Part shown: positions 35,984-44,395 of the stretch, in pieces | Numbering within the stretch: position 1 is the first letter of the stretch | How the letters are laid out: every line of letters begins with the position of its first letter | NCBI RefSeq assembly: GCF_001579845.1 | Contig: NZ_CP007440.1 | Location: 7,834,029-7,898,028, forward strand | DNA length: 64,000 bases | Direction: 5' to 3' | DNA from: Rhodoplanes sp. Z2-YC6860 | GTDB taxonomy: Bacteria > Pseudomonadota > Alphaproteobacteria > Rhizobiales > Xanthobacteraceae | Position numbers and translations under genes: made by a program | Notes under the pieces: model-generated | The model's input: only the letters and a program-made list of their open reading frames with translations | What the model was told of the DNA's origin: nothing | Database searches by the model: none

Positions 35984-36005
35984 CACTTATAAGGAGATAG
36001 TAGTC

Positions 36006-36938
36006 ATGGCCAGTCAGATCATCGCAATCGAAGAGCATTTCACGTCGCCCGCGCTGCGCGACGCGGTTGCGCCCAGGCCCGGCCCGATCCAGACCATGCT
36101 CGACGACATGGCTGGCCGCCGCATCAAGGACATGGACGAGGGCGGCATCGACATTGCGGTTCTGTCCGAGAACAATCCGGCGGCGCACAACCTGCCGCCC
36201 GACAAGTCGGTGGCGCTCGCCAAGGCGTCAAACGATTTTCTTCACGAACAGATCAAGGCCAATCCGACGCGCTTCAAGGGCTTCGCGGCGCTGCCGCTGC
36301 CGGACCCGAACGCCGCGGCCGATGAGCTCGAGCGCTGCGTGACAAAGCTCGGCATGCTCGGCGCCATGGTGATGGGCACGACGCAGGGCAACTTCATCGA
36401 TGACAAGAAATACTGGCCGGTGTTCGAGCGCGCCACCAAGCTCGACGTCCCGGTCTATATCCATCCGTCGCCGGTCAAGCCTGCGGTGGCGGAGGCCTTC
36501 TTCAAGGATCACGCCGCGCCGCTGTCCGGCGCGCCGCTCGGCTTCGGACTGGAGACACTGACCCACACCTTCCGGCTGATCACCTCGGGCGTGTTCGACC
36601 AGTATCCGACGCTGAAGATCATCGTCGGCCATCTCGGCGAGGCCGCGCCCTATACGTTGTGGCGCACCGAACACAATCTCGAAAAGCTGATGAAGATGCC
36701 GAAGTCGTTCAGCGACTATTACAAGACGCACTTCTGGCTCACCACCAGCGGCGCCTTCTCGAATTCCGCGCTCGCCTGCGCCATGACCGAGATGGGCGTG
36801 GAGCGCATCATGTTCGCGGTCGACTGGCCCTACATCAACAACGCGCTCGGCACCAAGTGGCTGAAGGCTGCGCCGATCAGCGAGAAGGATCGCGAACTGA
36901 TTTTCGCGGGCAACGCCAGGAAGCTTCTGAAGATGTAA
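36006..36938 (+). CDS. Amidohydrolase family protein (ACMSD-like decarboxylase type)
   Basis: A 310-residue metal-dependent TIM-barrel protein of the amidohydrolase_2 family, whose members decarboxylate or hydrolyse aromatic acids. It starts with IIAIEEHFTSPALRD, where the usual metal-binding HxH is replaced by EEH, as in gamma-resorcylate and related decarboxylases. PVYIHPSPV supplies a metal His, IIVGHLGE a second, and FAVDWPY the catalytic Asp. ATG 36006 follows AAGGAG; a longer frame would translate the palindrome upstream. A strong terminator follows. It lies downstream of the extradiol dioxygenase. Substrate inferred as a hydroxybenzoate-like acid. Confidence 0.9.
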   Translation: MASQIIAIEEHFTSPALRDAVAPRPGPIQTMLDDMAGRRIKDMDEGGIDIAVLSENNPAAHNLPPDKSVALAKASNDFLHEQIKANPTRFKGFAALPLPDPNAAADELERCVTKLGMLGAMVMGTTQGNFIDDKKYWPVFERATKLDVPVYIHPSPVKPAVAEAFFKDHAAPLSGAPLGFGLETLTHTFRLITSGVFDQYPTLKIIVGHLGEAAPYTLWRTEHNLEKLMKMPKSFSDYYKTHFWLTTSGAFSNSALACAMTEMGVERIMFAVDWPYINNALGTKWLKAAPISEKDRELIFAGNARKLLKM

Positions 36939-36970
36939 CGACGCGACCGGCGAGCCGGCCGATAAATACA

Positions 36971-37002
36971 AGCCCCGGCATTGCTGCCGGGGCTTTCGTT
37001 TT
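36971..37002 (+). terminator. Rho-independent terminator after the amidohydrolase
   Basis: AGCCCCGGCA (36971-36980), loop TTGC and TGCCGGGGCT (36985-36994) form a perfect 10-bp stem followed by TTCGTTTT. It ends the amidohydrolase transcript 32 bases past the stop. Confidence 0.93.
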
Positions 37003-37016
37003 AGACCGACCTGCGA

Positions 37017-37301
37017 TTAGTCGAGGTCCGGATCGCCATACGGACGGTCCGGATAAGGCAGGTTGTGGCCCGTCTGGCCCTGATACGGGCGGCCCAGGTT
37101 TTCCTGGTTGTCGTAGTAGCTGCCGCGGGCATAAGAGCCGAAACCAGACCGGTTCGGCGGATTGCTGAGATCCTGATCGCCGTAGGTCTTCACGGTGTTC
37201 ACATCGCTGTAGTCGGCGTGCGAACGAGATGCTGCGAGCGACGGACTCGCGAGGGCGAGCAGAACTGCGGCCCCAGCGGCCAGGGTGGTGAGCGTTTTCA
37301 T
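37017..37301 (-). CDS. Small secreted protein of unknown function
   Basis: A 94-residue protein with a clear signal peptide (LTTLAAGAAVLLALASPSLAAS). The mature part of about 70 residues is hydrophilic and rich in Tyr, Asp, Pro, Gly and Asn (SYARGSYYDNQENLGRPYQGQTGHNLPYPDRPYGDPDLD) and has no cysteine. It looks disordered, a type of small exported protein frequent in Bradyrhizobium relatives. The family is not recognised. It is transcribed alone from an AT-richer upstream region and converges on the terminator at 36971, which may serve it in reverse. Confidence 0.7.
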   Translation of the reverse strand: MKTLTTLAAGAAVLLALASPSLAASRSHADYSDVNTVKTYGDQDLSNPPNRSGFGSYARGSYYDNQENLGRPYQGQTGHNLPYPDRPYGDPDLD

Positions 37302-37627
37302 GTTCTTGTCTCTTTCAAATGTTCGTCAGACGGTTACTCCCGCTTCAAGCGATTCTTCCCAATGGTCAGTGTTTGAATTTTCTATGGCTGTGACATAGCG
37401 CCGCAACGATCGCGGTCAACGGTAGCGAGTCACCGATCAAGCGTTCTTGAGCGCGCGTTCTGCGGGATGAAACGCGTCATCGATTCGAATCGAACTGCGC
37501 GATGCAGAAAAACCCGCGAAAAACCTGGAGCAATTCACTCGTTTAACTGAACGGCAACGAGTGTGTCGGGCGGATTAAATGTTCGTCATGAAAAACTTTT
37601 AATCCCGCATTCGATTCCAAACACGTC
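37302..37627. other. 326-bp gene-free region
   Basis: This gap separates the small secreted protein (reading left) from the MetE-like gene that ends at 37628. It is clearly richer in A+T than its surroundings, in keeping with a promoter for the secreted protein. An inverted repeat CACTCGTT / AACGAGTG (37536-37543, 37556-37563) may act as a terminator or operator. The word AAATGTTCGTC occurs twice (37317 and 37577). GATTCGAATC near 37480 is not part of a tRNA. No coding frame is convincing. Confidence 0.5.
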
Positions 37628-38770
37628 TCAATTCCAAACGCGCCGCGCGGTTTCGACGACGATCTCGAGCTTGCGCTTCTGCTGGTCCGGCGTGATCAGG
37701 TTTCCGACAACGTCCGACGCGAATCCACACTGCGGGCTGATGGCGAGTTGCTCGAGCGGAATGACCTTCGCGGCCTCGTCGATGCGCCGCCTCAACGCGT
37801 CCACGTTCTCCATCTCCGGCACCTTGGTGCTGACGAGCCCTAGGACCGCGACCTTGCCCTTGGGCAGAAAGCGCAACGGTGCGAATGAGCCGGCGCGCGG
37901 ACTGTCGTATTCGAGCAGAAAGCGGTCGTGCGGCAGCTCGCTGAACAGCCGCTCCGCGATGGCGTCGTAGCTGCCCTCGCGATGCCACATGCTGCGCTGG
38001 TTGCCGCGGCAAAGGTGAATACCGAAGGTCACGCCCGGAAAATTCGCGATCACGGCGGCGTCGGCTTTCAGCGAGCGCGAGAAATTCTGCGTCGGGTCTT
38101 CGCCGCGATCGCGCATCTGCTTCAGCATTGGCTCGTCGACATAGGCGGTGTAGCCCGGCGCGTCGATATGGATGTAGCGGCAGCCAGCCGCGACCACGCT
38201 TGAAATGATCTCGCGCTCGATTGCCACCACGTCAGCCAGGAAGGCGTCCATATCCTTGTAGACCGCCTTTGAATTCTCGTAGTCGAAGCGCTGACTGATT
38301 CGATCCGGACCGATCAGCGAAACTTTCGCCGGAGTCTTCGCCACGCCCGCGATGAACTTGTATTCGTCGAGCGGCACGTTGCGGGTGAGCTTCAGCCGCG
38401 ACTTTGCCGGCCGGCGATGCGAGATCGCGGTGCCGTGTTCCTGGACCGGCACCTCCCAGCGCCGCAGGGCGGTGCCGCCTTCCACGCGTCGCGAGTAGGC
38501 TTTGACCGTGCTCGCACCAGCATCGAAGCCTTCGACGGCGGCGCCAAAACTGTCCTGGAAATTCAGCCGGCGCATCTCGCCGTCGCTGATGACGTCGAGC
38601 CCGACGTTTTCCTGCAACGCCACTGCGCCGCGCACTGCGTCGTCTTCGGCCTTGCGCAGGCCCGCGGCGTCAAGCTTGCCTTCGTCGAGCGCCTTGCGGG
38701 CGTCGACCACGGCGGCCGGCCGCAGCAGACTGCCGACAACATCGGTGCGGATGGTGCGGAGATCGGTCAT
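37628..38770 (-). CDS. MetE-like protein, paralog 2
   Basis: A 380-residue member of the MetE C-terminal/UROD-like barrel superfamily. The first motif reads TDVVGSLLRPAA. Likely zinc ligands are His252 and Cys254 (GIHLCRGNQRS), Glu287 (LLEYDSPRAG) and Cys348 (ISPQCGFAS). The QCGF ending resembles the YxaG/MetE-like clade whose members probably act on thiol or methyl substrates other than homocysteine. The N-terminal MetE domain is missing. ATG 38770 is chosen; a GTG at 38782 overlaps the previous gene's stop. It is 8 bases behind a zinc-type quinone oxidoreductase gene and surely cotranscribed. Confidence 0.87.
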   Translation of the reverse strand: MTDLRTIRTDVVGSLLRPAAVVDARKALDEGKLDAAGLRKAEDDAVRGAVALQENVGLDVISDGEMRRLNFQDSFGAAVEGFDAGASTVKAYSRRVEGGTALRRWEVPVQEHGTAISHRRPAKSRLKLTRNVPLDEYKFIAGVAKTPAKVSLIGPDRISQRFDYENSKAVYKDMDAFLADVVAIEREIISSVVAAGCRYIHIDAPGYTAYVDEPMLKQMRDRGEDPTQNFSRSLKADAAVIANFPGVTFGIHLCRGNQRSMWHREGSYDAIAERLFSELPHDRFLLEYDSPRAGSFAPLRFLPKGKVAVLGLVSTKVPEMENVDALRRRIDEAAKVIPLEQLAISPQCGFASDVVGNLITPDQQKRKLEIVVETARRVWN

Positions 38771-38778
38771 GTCACGCC

Positions 38779-39798
38779 TCACAATTGCGTTGGATCGAGA
38801 ATCACTTTGCCGAGGCCGCCCCGGCCCTCGACGAGTTCATGCGCCAGCGGCGCCTGCGACAGCGGCAGCACGCGGTCGATCAGGGCCTTGAACTTGCCGG
38901 CCGCCGCCATCTCCATCGCCTGCCGCGCGCTTTCCGGCCGCTCGCCGGTCACGCCCATCACGGTGATCTGATTGAGATAGAGCTTGTTGACGTCGAGCGG
39001 CACGACACCGCCGCCATGGCCGCCGGCCGTGACCAGCCGGCCCCTGCGGCAGATGGTGGCGAAGGCTTTCGGAAACAGCTCGGGATCGCCGATGTTCTCG
39101 AACACCACGTTGACGCCCTTGCCTTCGGTGATGCGCATCGCCTCGATGGTGAGATCCTGCGTGCGATAGTTCACGCCGGCATCGGCGCCAAGATCGAGCC
39201 CCACTTTGACGCGATCGTCGGATCCCGCCGCGGCGATCACCTTGGCGCCCAGGTGCTTCGCCACCTGAACGCCAGCGCTGCCGAGCCCGCCCGCCGCGCC
39301 CATCACCAGCACCCATTCGCCGGGCTGCACTTTGGCGTGATCGGCGAGAAGATGCATCGCGGTTGGCGCGTGACGCGTCACAACTGTGGCGGTCGGGAAG
39401 TCGACGCCGTCCGGAATGATCGTGGTGTTGGCCGCAATGGCGCGGACATATTCCGCATAGCCGCCCCAGGCATGCACGCCCATCAGGCGGATCGCATCCG
39501 CACCGCTGTGGTCGCCGCCGGCAACACGCAGCGCCACGGTCACACGGTCGCCGACCTTGCGATCGGTGACGCCCTCACCCACTTTGACGACGACGCCAGA
39601 CGGATCGACGCCCAGCACAAGCGGCAGCTTGACGGGCCTGGCGTATTTGCCGGCCCGCACTTTCGTATCGAGAGTGCGATTGATGGAAACAGCGTGAACC
39701 TTGAGCAGCACCTCGCCAGGGCCAGGTTCGGGTGTCGGCACCTCTTCGAGCTTCAGCACGCTCGGTGGGCCGAATTCGCGGAGCACAATCGCCTTCAA
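38779..39798 (-). CDS. MDR-superfamily zinc-binding dehydrogenase (quinone oxidoreductase-like)
   Basis: A 339-residue medium-chain dehydrogenase/reductase. The N-terminal GroES-like domain (KAIVLREFGPPSVLKLEEVPTPEPGPGEVLLKVHAVSINRTLDTKVRAG) and the nucleotide-binding run GEWVLVMGAAGGLGSAGVQVAKHLGAKVIAAAG match NADPH:quinone or crotonyl-CoA-type reductases. The catalytic zinc Cys-His pair of alcohol dehydrogenases is absent, which favours a zinc-free reductase. TTG 39798 is taken as start: GGAGG lies 5-6 bases upstream and overlaps the alternative TTG 39810. It leads a two-gene unit with MetE-like paralog 2. Confidence 0.88.
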   Translation of the reverse strand: MKAIVLREFGPPSVLKLEEVPTPEPGPGEVLLKVHAVSINRTLDTKVRAGKYARPVKLPLVLGVDPSGVVVKVGEGVTDRKVGDRVTVALRVAGGDHSGADAIRLMGVHAWGGYAEYVRAIAANTTIIPDGVDFPTATVVTRHAPTAMHLLADHAKVQPGEWVLVMGAAGGLGSAGVQVAKHLGAKVIAAAGSDDRVKVGLDLGADAGVNYRTQDLTIEAMRITEGKGVNVVFENIGDPELFPKAFATICRRGRLVTAGGHGGGVVPLDVNKLYLNQITVMGVTGERPESARQAMEMAAAGKFKALIDRVLPLSQAPLAHELVEGRGGLGKVILDPTQL

Positions 39799-39991
39799 CG
39801 CATCCTCCAAACGCCAACTTCTTTGCGGCGATAAGGCCGTACAGCGCCGCGCGGGTCAAGCTGGCTGTCATGCATCCGACCGTGGCGCGGGGAACCTCTC
39901 GAAAAGTTTAGCCACAGCGCGGTCGCCATGTCGGAACACACACGTGCGACCCGCTGTTACCCCTCCGATGAGTCAATCCTGGAGTACGACA

Positions 39992-40567
39992 ATGCAGATG
40001 AAGAAGACCGGAATCGCGTTGGTGGCCACGCTTGCGACAGCGCTGGCCGCAACGCCTGCGCTTGCGCAACCTCGTGGTGGGCACGGCGGCGGCGGCGGAC
40101 ATTTTGGCGGCGGTGCAGCCCACTTCGGCGCTGGCGACGGTGGGCGCATCGGCGGTGCAGGTTCCAACGGCGCCGGCGCACGGAGCTTTGCGGCGACAAG
40201 TCCTGCGGTGAGAACCAACGGCGCGCAATTCGCGGCCTCGCGGTCGGGTAACTGGTCCGGACGTAACTGGAATGGCGGCGGTCGTAGCTGGCATCGCGGT
40301 GGACGAGGATGGGGCGGCTTCGGCGCAGGCGTCGCGGCCGGCGCTTTGATCGGCGGTGCGTACGGTTACGGCTACGGCTATCCGTCGTACTACGGGGATG
40401 ACTACGCGTATTATGGCGACGACGACGCCTACTACGGTGACGCCTACGCGGCGGCGCCTGAATACAGCGGCGGCGACTCGGCGTCGTGCGCGATGCGGTA
40501 TCGCTCGTACGATCCGGCGAGCGGCACCTATCTCGGCTACGATGGCCTCCGCCACCCCTGCCCTTAG
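39992..40567 (+). CDS. Secreted Gly/Tyr-rich BA14K-like protein
   Basis: A 191-residue exported protein. A signal peptide (GIALVATLATALAATPALAQ) is followed by low-complexity Gly/His/Arg/Trp stretches, a glycine-zipper-like hydrophobic segment (GFGAGVAAGALIGGAYGYGYGY) and an Asp/Tyr-rich run. The C-terminal CAMRYRSYDPASGTYLGYDG matches the BA14K/lectin-like motif known from Brucella immunoreactive proteins. It is likely associated with the outer membrane or periplasm. ATG 39992 follows GGAG by 7 bases. The gene is monocistronic and faces a convergent MetE-like gene 3 bp past its stop. Role unknown. Confidence 0.82.
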   Translation: MQMKKTGIALVATLATALAATPALAQPRGGHGGGGGHFGGGAAHFGAGDGGRIGGAGSNGAGARSFAATSPAVRTNGAQFAASRSGNWSGRNWNGGGRSWHRGGRGWGGFGAGVAAGALIGGAYGYGYGYPSYYGDDYAYYGDDDAYYGDAYAAAPEYSGGDSASCAMRYRSYDPASGTYLGYDGLRHPCP

Positions 40568-40570
40568 CCC

Positions 40571-41620
40571 TTAAGCCTCGAGCGCTTTCGTGTGGGCCGC
40601 GAGCAATCCGGACAATCGTCCCGGATCGCTGCGGCCCATGCCGCATTCGGTCCCGATGCCATCGACATGGGTGTGACGGCGCGCGGCGGCGAGCCGCGCC
40701 TTGTCGCCCGCCGCATCGTTGTGATGGATCAGCCCGAGATAAAGTTCGGTCCCTGAACCGAGCTTCAGTCCCTTCAGCGGCGCGTAGTACGCGTCGTCGG
40801 TGCGCGACTTGATCACCGGCATATGGATGAACTGAATCGGACGCTTCACGCGGGCCGCCACCGCGTTGGTGAGTTCGACCATGATCCCTGAGTCCTTCGG
40901 CAGCACCATGTGCTCATCCGCCGGACTGCCGTAACAAAGGTGATAGCCGAGTTCGATGCCGGCCGGCACCGCGTCGCCGATCTCGGTCAGCACGTTGACG
41001 GTCTCGGTGCGGAAATCGACCGGGCCCTTGTCATAGTAGTTCTCCCAGGCCAGCACCTCCTGGCACACGTCCCATTGGATCGCGATGCGGTCGTTGGGCA
41101 GCGTTTTCGCGATCTTGCGAATTTCGCCAATGAAATGCTGAGTCAGCGGCGGCAGGAGCTTCGGCCGGTCGGACGGCACCATGTTGTTGTAGGTCGGCGC
41201 GATCGGCGTCGGGATCGATATCTGGAACTTCACCCCGTCCGGAATGTCGCCCGTATTCTGCAAGCGTTCGAACACCGCCCAGGATGCGATCGCCATGTCG
41301 GCATAGCCGGTGTCGAAGGTCGCGGGATCGATCGCGGCGCCGGGCTTCACCCGGAGCCGCGTGATTTCCCGCACCACCTTGCCGTCCCACTGCGTGAACT
41401 TGAACGGCGGCTCGCCCTTGGCCACTTCGATCGCCGAGTTGCCGGCCAGCACATCCTGGATGAACTTGATCCAGCTCTTGCGGATGCCGGTCTCGCCATC
41501 GGGCAGCCGGACAAGATGCGGGCCGACCGCCTTCGACAGCGTGCGAAACACGGTTTCGCTGTCCGGCAGCGGAATGCTGCCGACGAAATGCACGATCGGT
41601 TGCTTGCTGCGATCAGCCAC
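40571..41620 (-). CDS. MetE-like/UROD-superfamily protein, paralog 3
   Basis: A 349-residue barrel protein related to cobalamin-independent methionine synthases but strongly diverged. It opens with HFVGSIPLPD, a degenerate form of the GSLPRP motif, then LVRLPDGETGIRKSWIKF. His227 and Cys229 (GYHLCYGSPADEH) and Cys326 (GTECGMGR) are candidate zinc ligands. The usual Glu ligand position reads FIHMPV, so a His may replace it. GTG 41620 follows GGGAGG by 8 bases; the open frame continues far upstream but overlaps malic enzyme and is not coding there. It lies 23 bp behind malic enzyme and is probably in its operon. Function unknown. Confidence 0.82.
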   Translation of the reverse strand: MADRSKQPIVHFVGSIPLPDSETVFRTLSKAVGPHLVRLPDGETGIRKSWIKFIQDVLAGNSAIEVAKGEPPFKFTQWDGKVVREITRLRVKPGAAIDPATFDTGYADMAIASWAVFERLQNTGDIPDGVKFQISIPTPIAPTYNNMVPSDRPKLLPPLTQHFIGEIRKIAKTLPNDRIAIQWDVCQEVLAWENYYDKGPVDFRTETVNVLTEIGDAVPAGIELGYHLCYGSPADEHMVLPKDSGIMVELTNAVAARVKRPIQFIHMPVIKSRTDDAYYAPLKGLKLGSGTELYLGLIHHNDAAGDKARLAAARRHTHVDGIGTECGMGRSDPGRLSGLLAAHTKALEA

Positions 41621-41643
41621 GATGACGGCCTCCCTGCTTGTTC

Positions 41644-43344
41644 TTATGAGCCGCGGCGATAAGGCAGATAGCGCGGCGTCCACATCTTGGCGGCAATCGC
41701 CGCGTCGATCTCGTCCTCGTCGATGTCGGGCGTGAGCCCTTCCTTGATGGCCTGGATCGCGACGGCGCGTGCGACCGCAACCGAAATGTCGCGAAGCTCG
41801 GTCACCGGCGGCAGCAGATTGCCGTTCGGATCCAGCTTTGCCGGCGACATCGCGGCGAGCGCTTTCGCAGCCGCCATGAACATCGCGTCGGTGATGCGGC
41901 TCGCCTGCACGGCAATCGCACCCAAGCCCACACCCGGAAAGATGTAGGAGTTGTTGGTCTGATCGACCTTGAAAGGCTTGCCGCCACGCATCAACGGCGG
42001 GAACGGACTGCCGGTGCCAATCACGGCGCGGCCTTCCGTCCAATGCTCGATATCCTGCGGCGTGGCTTCGGCGCGCGAAGTGGGATTCGACAGCGGAAAG
42101 ATCACCGGCCGCTTGTTGATCTCCGCCATCATCCGCACGATCGGCTCAGAGAACGCGCCGGGCTGTCCCGACACGCCGATCATCGTCGTAGGCCTGGCGT
42201 TCCGCACCACGTCGGCGAGCAGCACGCCGCCGGGCTGATCGAGCTTCCACGACGCCGCAACCGAGCGGTCCTGCACGAACGGCCTCTGGAACGGCACGAT
42301 CGAGTTCATTCCCTCGACCAGCAGGCCGTCCATATCGACCATGTAGAAGCGCTTCGCCGCGTCCTTGGCGCTCAATCCCGCCTCGACCATCGCGGCCATC
42401 AGCAGCCCCGCGATGCCGCAGCCGGCCGAGCCCGCGCCGACGATCGTGATGCGCTGCTCGGTCAGCGGCACGCCGGTGACAGCGATGGCAGACAACAACG
42501 TGCCGGTCGCCACCGCCGCGGTGCCCTGGATGTCGTCATTGAAGGTGCAAAGCCGGTCGCGGTAGCGGTCGAGCAGCCGTGTGGCGTTCGACTTGGCGAA
42601 GTCTTCCCATTGCAGCAGCACATGGGGCCAGCGCTCGGTGACCGCCGTGATGAACTCCTCGACGAAGTCGTCGTACTCGGCGCCGCGGGCCCGCTTGCAT
42701 TGCCAGCCGATATAGATGGGATCGGCCAGCCGCTCCTCGTTGTCGGTGCCGACATCGAGCAGGATCGGCAGCGTGGTGGACGGGTGAATTCCGCCGCAGG
42801 CGGTGTAGAGCGACAGCTTGCCGATCGGGATGCCCATGCCGCCGGCGCCCTGGTCGCCGAGGCCGAGAATGCGTTCGCCGTCGGTGACCACGATGACGTC
42901 GATATGGTCGAACGCCGGATTGGCGAGGATCTGCCGGATGCGCTTTTTGTGCGGCATGCTGAGGAACAGGCCGCGCGGCTTGCGGAACAGCCGGCTGAAA
43001 TCCTGGCAGCCAGCGCCCACCGTCGGCGTGTAGACGATCGGCAGCAGCTCCTCGATGTTTTGCGTGAGCAGCGCGTAGAACACCGTCTCGTTGGTGTCCT
43101 GAAGCTCGCGGATGAACGCGTAGCGTTCGAGATCGGTGGCAAAACCGCGCAGCACCTGAAGCCTGCGCCAGACCTGATCGTAGAGGGTCGCGACACGGGG
43201 CGGCAGCAGGCCGTGCAGTTCGAACTCGTCGCGTTCCTGCTCGGTGAACGCCGTGCCCTTGTTGAGGAGGGAGTCGGAGAGCAGCAACTGTCCGGAGAGC
43301 GGCGTCACCAGGACCGACGGCTGAGCGGCTGGATGTTTAGACAT
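41644..43344 (-). CDS. maeA: NAD-dependent malic enzyme
   Basis: A 566-residue malic enzyme of the large (SfcA/MaeA) class, which decarboxylates L-malate to pyruvate. YTPTVGAGCQDFSRLFRKPRGLFLS and the metal/NAD signature VVTDGERILGLGDQGAGGMGIPIGKLSLYTACGGI are intact, with CTFNDDIQGTAAVATGTLLSA and the Rossmann loop ITIVGAGSAGCGIAGLLMAAM. The length fits the approximately 560-residue bacterial form rather than the phosphotransacetylase fusion common in alphaproteobacteria. It is divergent from the deacetylase 130 bp away, and MetE-like paralog 3 follows it in the same direction. Confidence 0.95.
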   Translation of the reverse strand: MSKHPAAQPSVLVTPLSGQLLLSDSLLNKGTAFTEQERDEFELHGLLPPRVATLYDQVWRRLQVLRGFATDLERYAFIRELQDTNETVFYALLTQNIEELLPIVYTPTVGAGCQDFSRLFRKPRGLFLSMPHKKRIRQILANPAFDHIDVIVVTDGERILGLGDQGAGGMGIPIGKLSLYTACGGIHPSTTLPILLDVGTDNEERLADPIYIGWQCKRARGAEYDDFVEEFITAVTERWPHVLLQWEDFAKSNATRLLDRYRDRLCTFNDDIQGTAAVATGTLLSAIAVTGVPLTEQRITIVGAGSAGCGIAGLLMAAMVEAGLSAKDAAKRFYMVDMDGLLVEGMNSIVPFQRPFVQDRSVAASWKLDQPGGVLLADVVRNARPTTMIGVSGQPGAFSEPIVRMMAEINKRPVIFPLSNPTSRAEATPQDIEHWTEGRAVIGTGSPFPPLMRGGKPFKVDQTNNSYIFPGVGLGAIAVQASRITDAMFMAAAKALAAMSPAKLDPNGNLLPPVTELRDISVAVARAVAIQAIKEGLTPDIDEDEIDAAIAAKMWTPRYLPYRRGS

Positions 43345-43474
43345 CGGAAGCGTTCAAAACTCGATAACCCTTGGCACATAGTGGCCAAGCGGGCATGCAA
43401 TGTCACGCCGAACGGCATGGACTTGTGCGCCCGGCTTATGCAGGAATCGGCGCCATGTCGAGGGAGAATAACGT

Positions 43475-44329
43475 ATGAGCACTGCCACACTCGCTTGGCC
43501 AAAGGGCCACCGCACCGCTGTCGTCGTCAGCGTGCTGCTGGAAACCTGGAGCGAGGGCAAATCGCCGAGCTATTTCCCGCGCACCACGCCGCTGCCCCCC
43601 GGCTCCAAGGACATCGCCGGCATCAACTGGGCGCAATTCGGCGGCAACGAGGGCGTGTGGCGGTTGTCGCGCAACCTCTCGGACCTCGGAATTCCTTCGA
43701 CCTTGTTCTGCAACGGCCGCAGCGCCGAGGTCTGGCCCGAGGCCGTCGCGGCATTCGCCAAGGCGGGGCATGACGTCGCGGGCCATGGCTATCTGCAGGA
43801 CCAGACGCTGTTCTCGATGAACTCCGACCGCGAGCGCGAAACCATCAAGAAGACGCTCGACCTGATCCAGAAGGCCGCGGGCAAGCGCCCAACCGGCTGG
43901 CTGACGCCGATCTACGGCCATTCGGAGAACACGCTGGAATATCTCGCCGAGGCCAAGGTCACCTGGTGCTCGGACGCGCTCGACGCCAGCGTCCCGTACT
44001 GGAAAGAGACCAAGGCCGGCAAGGTGCTGATGATCCCGTGGAGCGACTTCGTCGACAACCGCACGCTGCGCGCCAGCCCGCGCGTCTACTTCGACGTCTA
44101 CAAGGACATGTTCGACTATCTCTACGCCTGCGAGCCCGGCGCGCTGATCAACATCGGCGTCCACAGCCACTTCGGCGGCCGCCCCGCGATGACCGCGGTG
44201 TTCCGCCAGATCCTGGAATACTTCCGCAGCCACAAGGATGTCTGGTTCGCCCAGCATCACGAGGTGGCGAAGTGGATCAAGGACGAGGGCATCGAGACCA
44301 CGAGCTACGCGTCGCGCTTCAGCAAATAA
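43475..44329 (+). CDS. Polysaccharide deacetylase (NodB/PuuE-like) family protein
   Basis: A 284-residue NodB-fold protein. The family includes chitooligosaccharide deacetylases and the PuuE allantoinase. RTAVVVSVLLETW is a variant of the first strand, where the motif Asp appears as Glu. HDVAGHGYLQD provides the metal His pair, and GWLTPIYGHSENTLEYLAEAKVTWCSDALD is the PuuE-type GW/GxR segment with Thr-Pro-Ile replacing the usual arginine. INIGVHSHFGGRPAMTAVFRQILEYF closes the barrel. The change in the usual metal Asp leaves catalysis uncertain. No signal peptide. A Bug gene follows after 66 bp on the same strand. Confidence 0.87.
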   Translation: MSTATLAWPKGHRTAVVVSVLLETWSEGKSPSYFPRTTPLPPGSKDIAGINWAQFGGNEGVWRLSRNLSDLGIPSTLFCNGRSAEVWPEAVAAFAKAGHDVAGHGYLQDQTLFSMNSDRERETIKKTLDLIQKAAGKRPTGWLTPIYGHSENTLEYLAEAKVTWCSDALDASVPYWKETKAGKVLMIPWSDFVDNRTLRASPRVYFDVYKDMFDYLYACEPGALINIGVHSHFGGRPAMTAVFRQILEYFRSHKDVWFAQHHEVAKWIKDEGIETTSYASRFSK

Positions 44330-44395
44330 GCCGTTCAAGAAACTCCGCGGTCCGGCCAACGAGACCGCGTCAAACTTTGGAATGGGAGAACGTCC

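Noticed and set aside
35901-36005. Longer N-terminus for the amidohydrolase at 36006
   Set aside because: It would translate the terminator and palindrome; AAGGAG precedes ATG 36006.
37470-37500. tRNA T-arm-like GATTCGAATC
   Set aside because: No acceptor stem, anticodon arm or CCA end around it; it is a chance palindrome.
41621-42043. N-terminal extension of MetE-like paralog 3
   Set aside because: The extension lies inside malic enzyme and has no family similarity; GGGAGG before GTG 41620 marks the true start.
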